Shown: piece by piece, positions 45,306 to 57,661 of the stretch
Layout: each line of letters opens with the position of its first letter
Numbering within the stretch: position 1 is the stretch's first letter
Source of the DNA: Podospora bellae-mahoneyi
Taxonomy: Eukaryota; Ascomycota; Sordariomycetes; Sordariales; Podosporaceae
DNA: 64,000 nt
Reading direction: 5' to 3'
NCBI RefSeq assembly: GCF_035222275.1
Contig: NC_085881.1
Span: forward strand, 1,860,001-1,924,000
The notes under the pieces: model-generated
What the model was told of the DNA's origin: nothing
The model's database searches: none
The model's input: the letters and a program-made list of their open reading frames with translations, nothing else
Program-made: the position numbers and the translations under genes

Positions 45306-47617
45306 ATGTCACGAAACTTGGCAGAAAGCATCCCCTTAGTGAACAGGCTTTTTGCCTTGCTCGAGAGCTATTGGCAACAGCAACTGGACCCGGCTCTCCC
45401 CACACCACCAGCTGAGATCAAGGCCATCGTCCCGACCCAGCAATCGATTCTCAAACACCTCTCAGAGAGAGAATATCTGAAGCAGTTGGCACCCAAGTCT
45501 GTCAAGGATGCCCCGTTGTTGTCATTTGACCCAGGTGTTTTTGACAATGAACTCCTGAAGTTGAAGCTTTACTCTACTGTCGACCCTAAGGATCCCTCCC
45601 ACGCCAAGGAGCCCGAAGGCGACATCGTAGAGGGCACTTACATGGGGACTCAGATTGCTCTAACCCAAGCATACGCCAAAATCGAACAAACGTGAGTCTC
45701 TCCTCAAACGAGAATGTCCGACAGATACTCACACCATGTCCTAGATTTTCTGCGCTGTTCGATGTTCTAGGCATTGAGCCAACACTGCCTCGGTATATCC
45801 CCCTCGAGGAGCAGAAGAAGCTCTACAACTACTCGGCGTACCCCAAGAATGCGGATGGAACGCCTGCGCAGTATCCTCCCCACCTTCAGACGATCCCTCC
45901 GGAGCACAGTTACACACCTTTTGGTATCTTCAACGCGATTGGGCTCATTGAGACTCAAGTGATTCTCAAGAAGATCACACCAACAGAGGATGGTCTGGTT
46001 GGCAAGACGAAAGAGTGGCTGCTTGAGAAGGCCAGGGCAGCAGCCTTTGGAGGCGATCCTGAGAAGGGAATCAAAATCCAGGACGTTGTTGACTACAACA
46101 AATACCACCGCAAATTCGGCACTGATATCAGCAACGGCGGGAATATCGGTCTTTTAGACGACTGGTACAGCGATCGTCGGTTTGCTGATCAGCAGTTCAC
46201 TGGAGTCAACCCTACCACCATTACCAAAGCCTCGCCAGCATGGATTGCCGACTTCACCAAGGCGGCCAAGGATGGTGGGTACAACAAATGGCTAGACTTC
46301 TTCGCCAAAGTGGACAAGTCTTCCCTATTTGTGCAGGACGGCAGTTACTTTCGCAAGGCTTTTGGCATCTCAAATCCAGAACAGGTGCTCCATCATAAAC
46401 AGCCTGGAAGCGATGACAACTGGTGTGTCGGGGCAGTGACCCTGTTCCAACTTCATGATGACGGCAAGCTGCACCCCATCGCCATCTGCCTTGACCACAA
46501 GGGTTCGATGGAGAAGTCCACCACCATCTTCAACAAACGCATGACACCATACGACTCAACCGCCGGTGAGAAGGAGGATTGGCCATGGCGATACGCCAAA
46601 ACAGCCTCTCAGGTTACCGACTGGATGCGCCATGAGCTTGCCGTGCATCTTACGTTGTCTCATCTTGTCGAAGAGTCGATCATCGTCGCCATCAACCGAA
46701 CCATTCCGATGGATCATCCCCTGTACCGTTTGTTATTGCCTCACTGGTACAAGACCCTCTCCCTCAATGCTGCTGCTCGTGCCAGTCTTGTACCCCAGGT
46801 AGTAGCGGACATCGTCGGCGTGACTCCAGACCAAGCCTACAGTTTCATCCGCGACGCCTATGACACATACGATTTCGTTGGCAGCTATGTTCCCAACGAT
46901 CTCAACCGGCGTGGCTTTCCCAACACACAAGAGGGACTCAACCACACTCGCTACAAAAACTACCCCTATGCCAAGAACATGCTTGCTCTCTGGCACGTTC
47001 TGAGAAACTACGTCAACTCCATGCTCAAAATCTCGTTCCCCACGGATGAAAGCATCGCAAATGACAAGTACATCCAGGACTTTGTTAAAGAAGTCAAAAC
47101 AGCCGGCTTCATGCCCTCTTTCCCGGAGCTCAAGACGCTCGATGCCCTTGTCGACGCTGTCACCATGTGCATTCATATCGCCTCCCCTTACCACAGCGCT
47201 GTCAACTACCTGCAGAACTTCTACCAGGTCTTTGTTGTCTCTAAGCCCCCATGCTTGTGTAAGGAGCCCCCGACCACAATTGGGCAGCTCCTCCAGTTCA
47301 ACGAGTCGGACTTGGTGGCTTCACTTCCTATCAACAGACAACGGCAGTGGCTTCTGGCTGCACAACTGCCTTGGCTGTTGAGCTTCAAGGTGGATGATGA
47401 GAGGAGCTTGCTCAATTATGCGGCCAGCCAGTGGAATGTGTACCGGTACAAAAAGGGGGCTAATGAGCTGAAAGTTAAGGAGGCGAGCCAGAAGTTGTAT
47501 GAAGACTTGCAGGGACTGCAGAGGGTCTTCTTTCACAACAGCACGGGAATGGATAAGGGGAGTATTCCGTATATGGTGTTGGATCCGGGGTTGACGGCTG
47601 TTTCTATTCTTATCTAG
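45306..47617 (+). CDS. lipoxygenase, intracellular fungal type
   Basis: Exons 45306-45691 and 45745-47617 sum to 2259 nt, 752 aa, with ATG at 45306. It dioxygenates polyunsaturated fatty acids such as linoleic acid to hydroperoxides. Predicted metal ligands are His425 and His430 (MRHELAVHLTLSHLVEE), His612 and Asn616 (SPYHSAVNYLQ) and the C-terminal Ile752 (AVSILI). A terminal isoleucine is usual for iron lipoxygenases, whereas secreted manganese lipoxygenases commonly end in valine. The N-terminus (MSRNLAESIPLVNRLFALL) has no signal peptide, also unlike the secreted Mn enzymes. Both features point to an intracellular Fe-type enzyme resembling those described from Fusarium and Aspergillus. 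The product could be an oxylipin signal; regiospecificity cannot be read here. Confidence 0.92.
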
Positions 47618-47947
47618 TGTCAAACCGTGTGTTGAGAGGGGGGATATTCCACAGACTGTTGTAGGATGCTGGGTTATTTATGATGAGTGACAGGAGTTTA
47701 CCAGGCACAAATGATACGACAATTATCTCTCGTTCATCTCAACCTTTTCCATCAATGCAGTTCAACTAACCCCCACCAAGCCACCTGACCCACCTGACCC
47801 TCCACACTTTTTTTGATCCCTGCATGAGCGATAAGATAAGCCCCATCTCTCTACAAGGGTCCACCAAAAATTATTCCCATCGCAACCTTGACGGCCACCT
47901 TCACCCTCCACCCTCACAAATCCCATTCAACCCTCCCAACAGCAACC

Positions 47948-48348
47948 ATGCCCTCCGTCAAAAACCCCAACAAGCCCTCCAAGAACAGGCTCGCCGCCAA
48001 GGCCGCCAAAGCCCGGAAAGAGGCGCAAAAGTCCTCCGCCGCTGGCCGCCTGTCCAAAATCGAGAAGACCGACGCAAACAGATTTGGCGCCCGCCCGGGG
48101 TTGATGCCTACGAGCGGCCCGAGAAAGCCGGTGAGCGCCAAGAAGCAGAGGAAGTTGGAGAAGAAGATGGGGTATGCGCTTAAGAGGAAGATGGAGAGGG
48201 AGGGGGAGGTGGAGATGAAGGGTATGTGACCTGGAGATATTGGGGGGGTACTGGGAGAGGGTTTGCTGACTGGAATATAGATGCGGTTGTGGTTGAGAAA
48301 AAGGCTGAGGGTGGTGAGAAGGAGGAGGTTGAGATGGATATCTCATGA
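47948..48348 (+). CDS. Alb1-like ribosome biogenesis protein
   Basis: Exons 47948-48221 and 48281-48348 sum to 342 nt, 113 aa, ATG at 47948 (MPSVKNPNKPSKNRLAAKAA). The protein is very basic through about residue 90, with Lys/Arg-rich helices. A central FGARPGLMPTSGPRKP precedes SAKKQRKLEKKMGYALKRKM, and an acidic tail is encoded by exon 2. This order resembles the fungal Alb1 family, partners of Arx1 in late 60S subunit export. The match is from memory of the family pattern, not alignment, so another small nucleolar basic protein remains possible. It follows the lipoxygenase stop by 330 bp and has its own CT-rich leader. Confidence 0.65.
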
Positions 48349-48838
48349 GTGGCTGAAACGGGACGGTTGGGGGACGAAACATTGATGATACCCTTTGGTG
48401 GAATTTACCGCTGAGCGACAAAATCATGGACCATTGACTGTGGTTGATGGGATATGTCTTGGGACGCCAACTTAAGAGAGCTGCATCGGGCCTTGGAATT
48501 CCGGTATGGGGAACTTGGTGGGAGATCTGGACCATGCCCGCTTTCCCAGGGACACGCTCACACGGGGAACCAGGTGAGAAATGTCTTTCACATTGTTGGA
48601 CTGGAATGGTCCTGGAAGACCTGTTCTGGCACTACTAAACAGTGCGTTGGTCATGTTTGCGGGTTTCACAAATGATTAGATACCAACAGTGAAGCAACGC
48701 GTCATGGTGGTCTAAAAAGAGAATCTTGATCGAGATCTTCGTCATTCGCAGATCAAAGTACTCAACATGGATTCCAAGACTTGCCGTTTGTTCAATCCAC
48801 CTCAGACAATCGTTAGGTCCTCCTTTTCTGTGAACCAT

Positions 48839-51278
48839 CAGGCAGGCCCATCAAACATACTGCTGTCTGAACCAATGTCAGCTCCTCCATTTCCCCGGCG
48901 ATCAATGTATGCCGCCATGTCATCCGCGGGGTATATCAAGCCAACCCGCTGCCACGCCGAATTCGTTGTCAGGCGCCTTGGTCTCAATATAAGAGCAATG
49001 ACCAGGAAATTTTTGGGGTTCAGAGTGGCTACAGGTATATCATAGAGCGGTCCAGCATGCAACTTGGTACGCTCGAGCAAACTCAGGCGCACCTCATTAC
49101 CGTCTTTCATCGGCGCTACAGCCAGCGGAATGCCAGGCCAGAACTTCTGCCGTTTTGAAGTGGCAACGTGCTCTATCAACCACCGACCGTCTGTCTGCTC
49201 CGACACTCGACCTCGACTAGTCCATGAGCGCAGTTTAATATGTCCGCCGGTAACTCTCCCAATATGGGTCTACTCCTTCAGGTACCGAGGAGCATTCTAG
49301 CAACTCACGGGACGTCCTTCCTAGGTAACCTGGGTGGCTGTCAAGGAAGCGCCTGACCTTCAAAGGATCTCGGAATGTAATGGGCCCCTCGATAGATGCC
49401 CAGCTGAAGCTGGGGGCACGGTACAGTGCAGGCCGTGGCGCAAGATGAGCAGTACCAACCCAATACAAGGCTTCTGGGATATGGGAGGACCAAATCCCCC
49501 CGCGATACGTGTTTTGTGGAGCTTTCTGTCGACATCATAGACGTCGATCCTGCGGATGCAATTCCAGAAAGGGCGGGAAGTCGGTCCATCTGGTACGTCA
49601 TTGCCAAACGGCTGAAGAACTCGAATATCATCCTCCAGGCCTCGTGAATGGTGTCGGGGTGATCGTCGGGTTTTGCCAGATCTCTGAGGCTACTAACGCT
49701 GGTAGTTGGGCCTTTTGACGTGTACGTTCCCGTCATGAGAGATATGAACCGTTTGCGCATCATCTCAAATGGATAATCTTTTGGTATTGTCCTCTGACGC
49801 TGGTTGAAACCTGGAAGAGGATTTTTCCTGGCCCTCGACCGGCGCCGCCAGGTATGCTGGCAAGCCATTATCTTGTTTTTTGGGGTCATCTTCAAAGATG
49901 AAGACTTCTGTCCAGAATGCGCGCCGACACTCCCATGCCATCTGAGTTTTGCCGAAGTGAAGTACACGAGGGCTTACCAACCGCTCCTGGAACGCCCACG
50001 CCCGCGTAAGCAATGGGTATCCTGTCAGAGTTTGGTCAGAGCTTGAGATGCCGTATGGCGAGGTGCCGCGAATGTCATCTGGTGGGGTCAGGGCAAACCA
50101 ACGACGAAATCGGGCAATCTCGACACTCACCGGCGCCCATAGCTTGTCATCCTTGACAGTTCGGCCGGACCAGTGGTAAGGAATCTCATGAAAGCCTGCG
50201 AAACAGCCGCAGTCACCATCAGCAGACCCAGTAGCCGCCAATGTGAGGGAGGAGTTCTGGTATTTGCTTGCCATCTTGCTTAGATCCACGTTCCCAGTCG
50301 CTCTTGTCATCCTGTATGATGCAAAGACCATCGATCCAGAGGTAGCCTACTCCAAGACGGCGGGTTATCATGGCTGCATCTCTGAATGTCGTTGGAAGCA
50401 TTCCAAGGTAAAAGCCCTGACGCCATCCTCTCACATTTTTCAACGTTGGTTTAGCCTGCTGGGTTGTTGTCCGACCCCAGCAATGACTTAGTGCCAGATA
50501 ATCGGGAAGGGTGTGACTTTTGGACGACAGAATGTCTTTGGCGTCAACTAATCGTATCATGTCCTCAACCACACTTAGCAACCGAAATGGAAGCGTGGAT
50601 AGGGGCATCTGGAAAACAGCCCGATTCATGTAGGGCACGGCATTGAGAAATCCATTCAAGAATTGTCGAAGTACAATGATCAACGTGGTGTTGGAAAGGA
50701 CGTCTTGGCGGGATTTCATCTTGTGAAAAAGCTAGTGAGCAGAGGGCGTAAAAAGGTGTTGAGATGAAGTGACCTACCGGCGAGGCCAATGAGACTAGAT
50801 GGATAGTCGGCATGGCGACATTTTTGAAAGAGAGCGAAACCCTCAAAACTTCCGGCATTCTTCCCTCTTTCGTTTCTGGATATGTCGACCCATAGTTCTC
50901 TTCGGACATAAAGTCAAAAGGCTTCATAATTGGACCCATACATTCGATTGAGATGTTCTTTGGGTCGATGCCGCCCTCTGGGAGATCATACATGTGGGAG
51001 AAATGCAAAGCGCCCTTGGCTATGACAGAGCATTGACGACATGAGGAGGCCAACAATATCGCTACATCGCTGTGGTAGCTGTAGGTTTGTCGAGGGAGGA
51101 CCACTGAAGGAGTCCAATCGCTGCGGCGGGGGTCTTGGGTAGCAACGATGCATCGCCGACATCGAGTGGTAGATCTGTCTGACGCTATGGTATGGCGTAG
51201 ATGAGGACTGTAAGGTATTTGTTCAGAATGCGTCTTGGAAAGATTCACACGATTTGATGTGTTGATTGCAGGCAACAC
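48839..51278 (-). pseudogene. decayed HET-domain (heterokaryon incompatibility) gene
   Basis: The minus strand carries recognisable pieces of one long HET protein in the right order: a Cys-rich start, the HET core (YLALSHCWG, then [28 protein letters not shown]), the segment after it with [17 protein letters not shown], the RAWAFQERLVSPRVLHF block, the FSRLAMTYQMDRLPALSGIA block, and a C-terminal YPADDMAAYIDRRGNGG. These pieces lie in different reading frames with no splice sites that would account for the changes, so about three or four breaks are implied. The sequence is otherwise little diverged, suggesting recent loss. HET proteins trigger cell death on encounter with a different strain, and such genes are commonly lost or variable between strains. 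A sequencing error could explain one break but hardly all. Confidence 0.75.
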
Positions 51279-53673
51279 TCAGTATTTGGGGGTGGCAGTG
51301 CGATCAGCTGCCTCGTCTTGATTGCAGTGGCAGTCATGATGATTCAAGAATTCATTTGTAAAAGCCACCTACCTAAGGTAAGCAACATAGAACATCAAAT
51401 CCTCTAAGCACCACGAGATGCTACCGATCCTTCAACCAAAACAACACCTCACAAAACCATTTCAGAGTGGCCATTAAGCCGCTCCACTGCCACTATCATC
51501 AAAACTCAACATTAGGTATCCCTCGGGCTTCCCAGAAAAACTACCCCTCATGGTATGCCCGGATTTGCACTCGACCCGTCCACTCTCCTTGCCACCTTCT
51601 ACGCTCTTCCCAACGCCCTACTTCTTAACCTCCACCACCACCACCACCACCTCCTCCTCCTCCTCCTCCTCCTCCTCCTCCTCCTCCTCCTCCTCCTCCT
51701 CCTCCTCCTCCTCCTCCTCCTCCTTACCTGTAACCTTAACCTCTTCTTCCTCATTCTAAACACTGACCTCTCCTTTCTTCATATCCTTGTCTTTCCCTTA
51801 ACCCGATCCGAATAGACTGCCGTCTACCTGTTTCTCCTGCCTTTCTAGCACAGCCTGATCATATCTCAATCTCACAAATCACACTACACATATCATGATT
51901 CATTCACCTCACCCAGGGTCTCCAAGAGCAAATAGCGTCTCTCTCGCTTCCCAATTGGCTCATCGCTCTGGGTGCGGTCGAACTCACTACACCACCTTTC
52001 TTACGCCTCCTCAAGGTCCTTACGATCACATTGGCCCATCATGACACGGCGGGCCATGTTCTCGAACCTGTTCCAATAAAGATTTTCCATTGTAAATGCT
52101 GGGTCGGTTATCAGTGTCATGACGTGGTGGTTGTTATTTGCTCCAGTTGTGTTTTGCCCAGGTGATCTGGGAAGGAAGGGCTGTAAATCGAAGATGTAGG
52201 GTAGCGAATGGGCTTCGGAACAATATCAACAGCGCATCGTCTCGCTCTTATAGCTCCCTGTCACACCATCAGGCTTCCACGACGGGTTGCAGATGTTTTC
52301 TACTGACAACCAGACGGCCTCTAGCCGAGCCAAGGGACAACAAAGGCGAGTATGTGATTACTAGACACTTCGTCAACATCCTTTGACTCATCCACACAAA
52401 CAAGCACATCTTGCAGAACAAAGCTCCTAGAAAGATTCATCACAAAACAGTACGGCCATTTCTTCGTGCTTCCACGTGTGATAGCCTTCGGCACCCAGGC
52501 CACAAGCAGCCTTTCACAAGAAAAAGTACCTTGCCACCAGACGGCCTCTCCTCTACACTACCAGTGCAACTCTGTCCTTCCTTCAACGCTATCAGCCCAT
52601 AGTCAATACTACCAAAGACATCCTGCACAGCAATATCACGTCCTAGAATCATCCATCCCAACCTTCTCACAATCCCCCGTCGCCTTTAGCCACCGCTTAT
52701 TCCCCTCCTCCCCCTTCACCCTCTCGACCTCCAAAACCCCCCTCAACCTCCCATATTTTAAAGCTCCCACCACCACCCACCCTCATCAACCGCCCTCCTT
52801 CTCATCCCCCCTTCCTCGTGAAACACCCCCATCCCCAGTAGCTGTCCCATCTGAATCTCCTTTCCCATCAGAACCACCCCCATCTGTCTCCCCTCTCCAA
52901 TTCTTCTCCGTAGAACCCCCCCCCTTCTTCTGGTCCTCTCCGACTCCTTCTACTTTCTCTCCCACTCAGCCTCCCTCGCCGCCGTAAGTTTCGCGAGCGC
53001 GTCCACGATCCCCTGCCTGCTTTCGGAGTTGGTGGTGGTGGAATCGAGTTTCTCTGACATTGTGCTTGCTGATACAAAGTAGGTGGTGGTGGTCAAAATT
53101 GGGGTTTAGCTAGGGCCTGCCGACTTTGGATGATGGGCGTGGTTGGTATAAGGGATGTCTTGACAGGAGATGAACGGAGAGAACCCCCACACCCTTGTAT
53201 TCCATCAGGCTTGGTGTTGTTTGACTTGTAGCAGTGTTCCTTGACTGACTCAAAAAGAGTCCTGAACAAAATCACTCCCATGACCAGACCAGACAACCAT
53301 GTTGCAATCACCGTCTTTCTTGTCTATTCACAAACCACAAACATATCCTACCTGACCAGCATCCGAAGAAAGAATTCGCTCAATTACATGTCAACAATAC
53401 ACACCCGAAAGGTAATAACACTAACCACACACACACACACACACAAAAGCCCAATCTTCCCTCCCTTTTGTCCCTGTAAAATCCATCCCTTTCCCTGAGC
53501 GCTCAACAGCAAAATGACAACAACGCCCTATTTTTGACCTTTCATAGGACCCGTCCTACAATGACACCACCACACCCAATCCCACCACCAACAATCCTCC
53601 CTCACAAAAGACAAAAGACAAAAGAGATCCCTTTCATATCCTCACTCTTTTCCTCTCACCTCTCTCCTCTTCC
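51279..53673. other. 2.4-kb intergenic region rich in simple sequence
   Basis: Besides the long trinucleotide tract, it has pyrimidine-rich stretches (52660-52990) and a (CA)10 run at 53426-53445. Apparent frames such as the Pro/Ser-rich one at 52466-52987 are by-products of skewed composition. A short minus-strand frame starting with ATG at 53059 (MSEKLDSTTTNSESRQ..., about 36 codons) looks somewhat protein-like but is unsupported. Confidence 0.5.
51632..51724. repeat. (CCA)n-(TCC)n trinucleotide microsatellite, ~93 bp
   Basis: About six CCA units (51632-51650) run into about 25 uninterrupted TCC units (51651-51724). It is a pure polypyrimidine tract on the plus strand, capable of triplex or slipped structures, and expected to vary in length between strains. 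It is not inside a supported gene. Confidence 0.95.
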
Positions 53674-55381
53674 TTACAAAAGCACCATACCAGCACCAAC
53701 GCCCATAGCAACAACCACATACGCCCCGACAGCCAAGTCACCAATCGTAAACAGGTGCTTCATGGGGATAGGCACGGCAATATTCTTGCTCGTCTCTGAC
53801 CCACCCTGGGTGTTGCTAGCAGCCTCGCTGGCCTCAGCCAGGCTAGCCTTGCACCGGTCATCAGCCTCGGCCGCCTGGATGGTGGCCTGCCCCTTGAACT
53901 CGCAAGCGCCGCTGGCCTGGTTCTGGGAGTTGTAGTACTCGTTGAGAATATACCCCAACTTCTGCTTATCTCCGCACATGGAGAAGGGTCCGTACACGCC
54001 TGAGGTGACATTGCCGTTGATGCCGTCGCACGCCTCGGGAGTCTGGTCGCAGACATAGTTGAAGATCTTGCCAAAGTCGGTGGTCTTGAGGTTGTCCGAA
54101 GGAACGCAGGTCAAGGACTTGTACATGCACTCGCAAAGGTCGTTGTTGGGGGTAGGGGGCAAGCGGTCGCCGCTGACGACCCACTTGGAGTTGACCGTGG
54201 GGCAGGCGGCGGGGGAGTTGGTGGGATTGTAGGCGTCCATCTGGGTGGGCGAAGGGCGAACGGACGCCATGGCGGTTGAGAGAGTGTCAAAGTCTTTCAA
54301 CTTGGAGGCGGTGCTGCCCTTGATTTGGACCAGACCTAAATGAAAAATTAGCACAGGCATGTCACAAATAAGGGGTGCGCAGAAATACCGTAGTCATTCT
54401 CCTCCTGGTGGTACATGTAAACAATGCCGCCGCTAATAACGCCAGTCATTTTATCAGAGTAGAGGGCAGTAGTCTCCTCCCAGATACGACCCTCAGCACC
54501 GTTCGGAATGTTGCAGCCATATTCGGCAAAGAAGACAGGCACCGAGTACCCCTTGAAGAACTCGACCTGCTTATCATAGCCCGAATCCGTGAAAGAGCTC
54601 TCGCCGCACCACGAGTAGATGTTGTATCCCCAGTAATCGATGGCCTCGCTCTGATTGCCGCAGTTGAAGTACTTGGCAATGTTTTCACGGATATCGGCGT
54701 CATCGTTGGCAGCATAGCCAACGCCCAACCAGCGCTTGGTGGTGGCCTTGATGTGGTTCTTGGTGTCGCGGACAGCGGCCTTGACGTAGGCAGAGGCATC
54801 AGTATTTGTGGCATTGTTGGTGACCTCGTTACCAGCGAAGAAGCCGATCACGTTGCTGTACCCGCTCAGGGCGTCGACGACATCAGTGTATCGCTTGAGC
54901 AACTCGACGTCCCACTTGGGGTCGTCACGGTTGACCGACAAGCTTGGCTCGCTAAGATCGCTGATGACATAGATGCCGGCGTCGTCGAGAAGCTTCATGC
55001 ACTCGTCGTGGTTCTTGGTTGGGTCAATGGCATAGGTACGGATGGTGTTGGTACGGAGTTGCTTGAGAAGGGGGACGTCACGTCTGCAGCTGGCGGGATC
55101 GGCAAGAGGGTCGCTGTACTTGGAGCTGCCGGTGGACTGGCCGGAGGCGGCGCTGTCTTGCTGGTAAGCAACACCCTTCATGAAGAATTGGGTGCCATTT
55201 TCGTAGAAGAATTTGGACCCCTATGGAGGAAATGGTCAGTGAGAAGAGCCATTGGAGGCGGCGCAAAGGTGAGGTGCAGACTGTCGCGACTACACACCTT
55301 CATGACAATGGGAGGAAGTTCGGCGGCCGCCTGCCCTAGTAGTAGGGAGGCGGAAACGAGAGATGTTTTAGAGAATCGCAT
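53674..55381 (-). CDS. GH72 beta-1,3-glucanosyltransferase with X8/CBM43 domain, GPI-type
   Basis: Exons 55381-55298, 55220-54389 and 54335-53674 sum to 1578 nt, 525 aa, ATG at 55381. The signal peptide is [20 protein letters not shown]. The GH72 barrel has acid/base Glu in [10 protein letters not shown] and nucleophile Glu in VFFAEYGCN, with [20 protein letters not shown] at its start. After the second intron comes a Cys-rich X8 (CBM43) domain ([38 protein letters not shown]). The Ser/Asn-rich stretch and final hydrophobic tail ([19 protein letters not shown]) are a GPI signal. It cuts and rejoins beta-1,3-glucan at the plasma membrane/cell wall, as Gas/Gel/Phr proteins do. It is the usual length for X8-bearing members. 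Confidence 0.95.
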
Positions 55382-57661
55382 TTTGGTGATGTTCTGGTTG
55401 TGGTTGCGACAAGCGCGCAGTGTGAGCCTGTTGATGGATTGTCTGTTTTGATGTGGATGTAGTTGTCGGGGCGGTTGGAATGACGTCTGAGACGGATTGA
55501 TTCACTTGGCGCACGCTGTCTCTGCTGGGCAAAAAAATCCGGAAAAGTGAAGAAGATGTTGTGTTCAACGAAAGTCAGAATGAAGCAGAGGGGGGGCCCG
55601 TAACGAATGGCACTGAAACAAGCAACAAGAATGCAGTTCCCTCTGCGATATTAAACAATTTGCAACTGAAACGATGGTAAGAAATGTGCCAGAAGTTGAC
55701 TGGAGGAAGGAAAGAGAGAGAAAGATTGACGGCAACACGGAGGACGAGTCGAGGGCAGGACAGTATCAAAAATGGGCAGCAGCGGCGGGCGGGAGCAAGG
55801 CACTGGGTCCAATCATGTCAAATTGGCCCCATCCCAACTCCACTGGCACTGACAGCGACCGCTAATAGCTAGCGGCCGGGCTGTGTTCGGGTACACGGCG
55901 AAGATGGAGGGTGGGATATCGGGGTACTTGGAGACAGACCAGTCAATGCATAAGCCCGACAAGTACACAGCTACCAAACCTAATGGTTCCATCATAATTT
56001 CGTTTCATCAGCTTGCGCTGTGACTGGTATCCAACGGCAGGGTTCTCCTTTTGCAGGCGCGCAGCTCGTGTTTCCTGTGCCGGGTGTTCCGCGTGGCAAG
56101 CAATGGCTGGAGAGCGATATTCACAAGAGCGTCGTCAGAGGTTTCGCGAAAAACCCCTTGTTTGCAGCATCTGGCGAGATCGTCGAGGGCTTTTCTTGGA
56201 AATGCTTGAGTGGTCTTGGAAAATGCTTGGTTGGTGAAACAAGACTTTCGCCTTCATCTTGGCTCATGCTTGGCGGTCTGGGCAACATCCTGGGCATGGT
56301 GCTCCGCTCTGGCCTTTTGCAACGCCTTCGGTTGGCAGCTCATCTCCGGCTCCATGCCATGTGCCATGCCACCACAGGAAAAAGGGGAGCAGAAGGCCGA
56401 TGGCGCGTTGGTTCGATCGAGAGGCGCAGCTGCATGAAAACCTATATGCAAACGAATGGGACGATCTGAGGAGATTGATTCTTCGTGGGGCCTTCAGAGG
56501 CACAGAGGCCGTTCGGGTAACCCTTTGAGGTGTTCTTCTGCTCACCAAGCTGTCTTGAACTTGATGAAAACCAGGTTGTCATCGACATTTGACATTCTCC
56601 TCTCAACTCTTGCTTTTGCTTTTCTATGGCTTGCAGTTTTCTGCGCATCTTGGCGCCGAGCCGGCCCCGCGCTCTCAGTACTTGGCAGCCGCCTGGGCGT
56701 TGACGCCCTGACATCTCCCGTTTGTTGACGTTTCCGCTTGGATCCCAATTGCAGCAATATCATGTTCAACGCTCAGTGAGCTTGTTTATTTGTTTGTTTG
56801 GTATCGCCACCTTCAATCTCCACCATCGGCATCATGTTGTCCAGAGACACGAGCCGGGGAACAGAGTTGCTGTCTTCTTCTACTCATCACATCAATAGTT
56901 CCTTTCTGGCCACGGGTAATCTGCTGCCATGAAGCCCCTGTCCGCCCTTCCATCTCTGACATCTGACCTGGCCATATCCAATCCACAATCCACCATCAAA
57001 TCCCACCGCCACAACCCCGGCGTATGTCCAATGCCTTGTTCTGTTGGTCTGCCACACCCTCCTCCGCTTGCCCGTTCGTTTTTCCTTGGGTTCAATCGTC
57101 AAGATACCTGCACAAGAAAGACGAAATGTCAGCTTCATGCAAATTGAAGAAAAGCTCAAAGAAAGCAGACGTGTATCAGGGTAAGCCCCACAGCCATCGT
57201 AATATTTTCTCTTCGGTTTACTTTGCAACATGTGAACCATGTCTTTTCACAAATTTGGCATGGTTCTCCGGAAAGCAAGCTCGGTGCAGTTTCCTTTATA
57301 ATCAATAAGATACCCGTGAAACAATAAGCGCAAAGACAAAACGAGAAAAAGCTCTTGCCTGGAAGGGTGTTGTCTTGCTGGTCCCCATGCCGAGTGGGTT
57401 GTCTTCAGGAGGGAATGTGAAAGGAAGACGCGGAATGGGAGGCAGTTAACCCAGAAGTCAAGGAAACTCTGCAGATGCAAGGAGCTCAAGTCAGCAAAAA
57501 AACTCAAACCACCCAAGAACTGGATAGAGGAAGTGAAGGTAGCAACATCAGAACACCGATGCAAAAGCATCATCGGTACGCCAGGTTGGCGTGACCTTAA
57601 TCTCTTGAGAAGTACCATCATGGAACCCGAAGGGTGGAGGCTGTTGAGACCGGGGGGTGTT
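55382..57661. other. 2.3-kb intergenic region
   Basis: Promoter side of the GH72 gene and downstream side of the exon-rich gene. A near-duplicate TCTTGGAAATGCTTG / TCTTGGAAAATGCTTG lies close together at about 56193-56230. Open frames on both strands between 56000 and 57850 overlap one another and show no family signal. Confidence 0.5.

Noticed and set aside
52466-53077. Pro/Ser-rich plus-strand frame and short minus-strand frame starting MSEKLDSTTT
   Set aside because: The first is simple pyrimidine-rich sequence. The second is only about 36 codons, with no identifiable family or intron chain.
54375-55451. 358-codon plus-strand frame
   Set aside because: Exact antisense shadow of the GH72 gene, whose catalytic motifs and splice chain are unambiguous.
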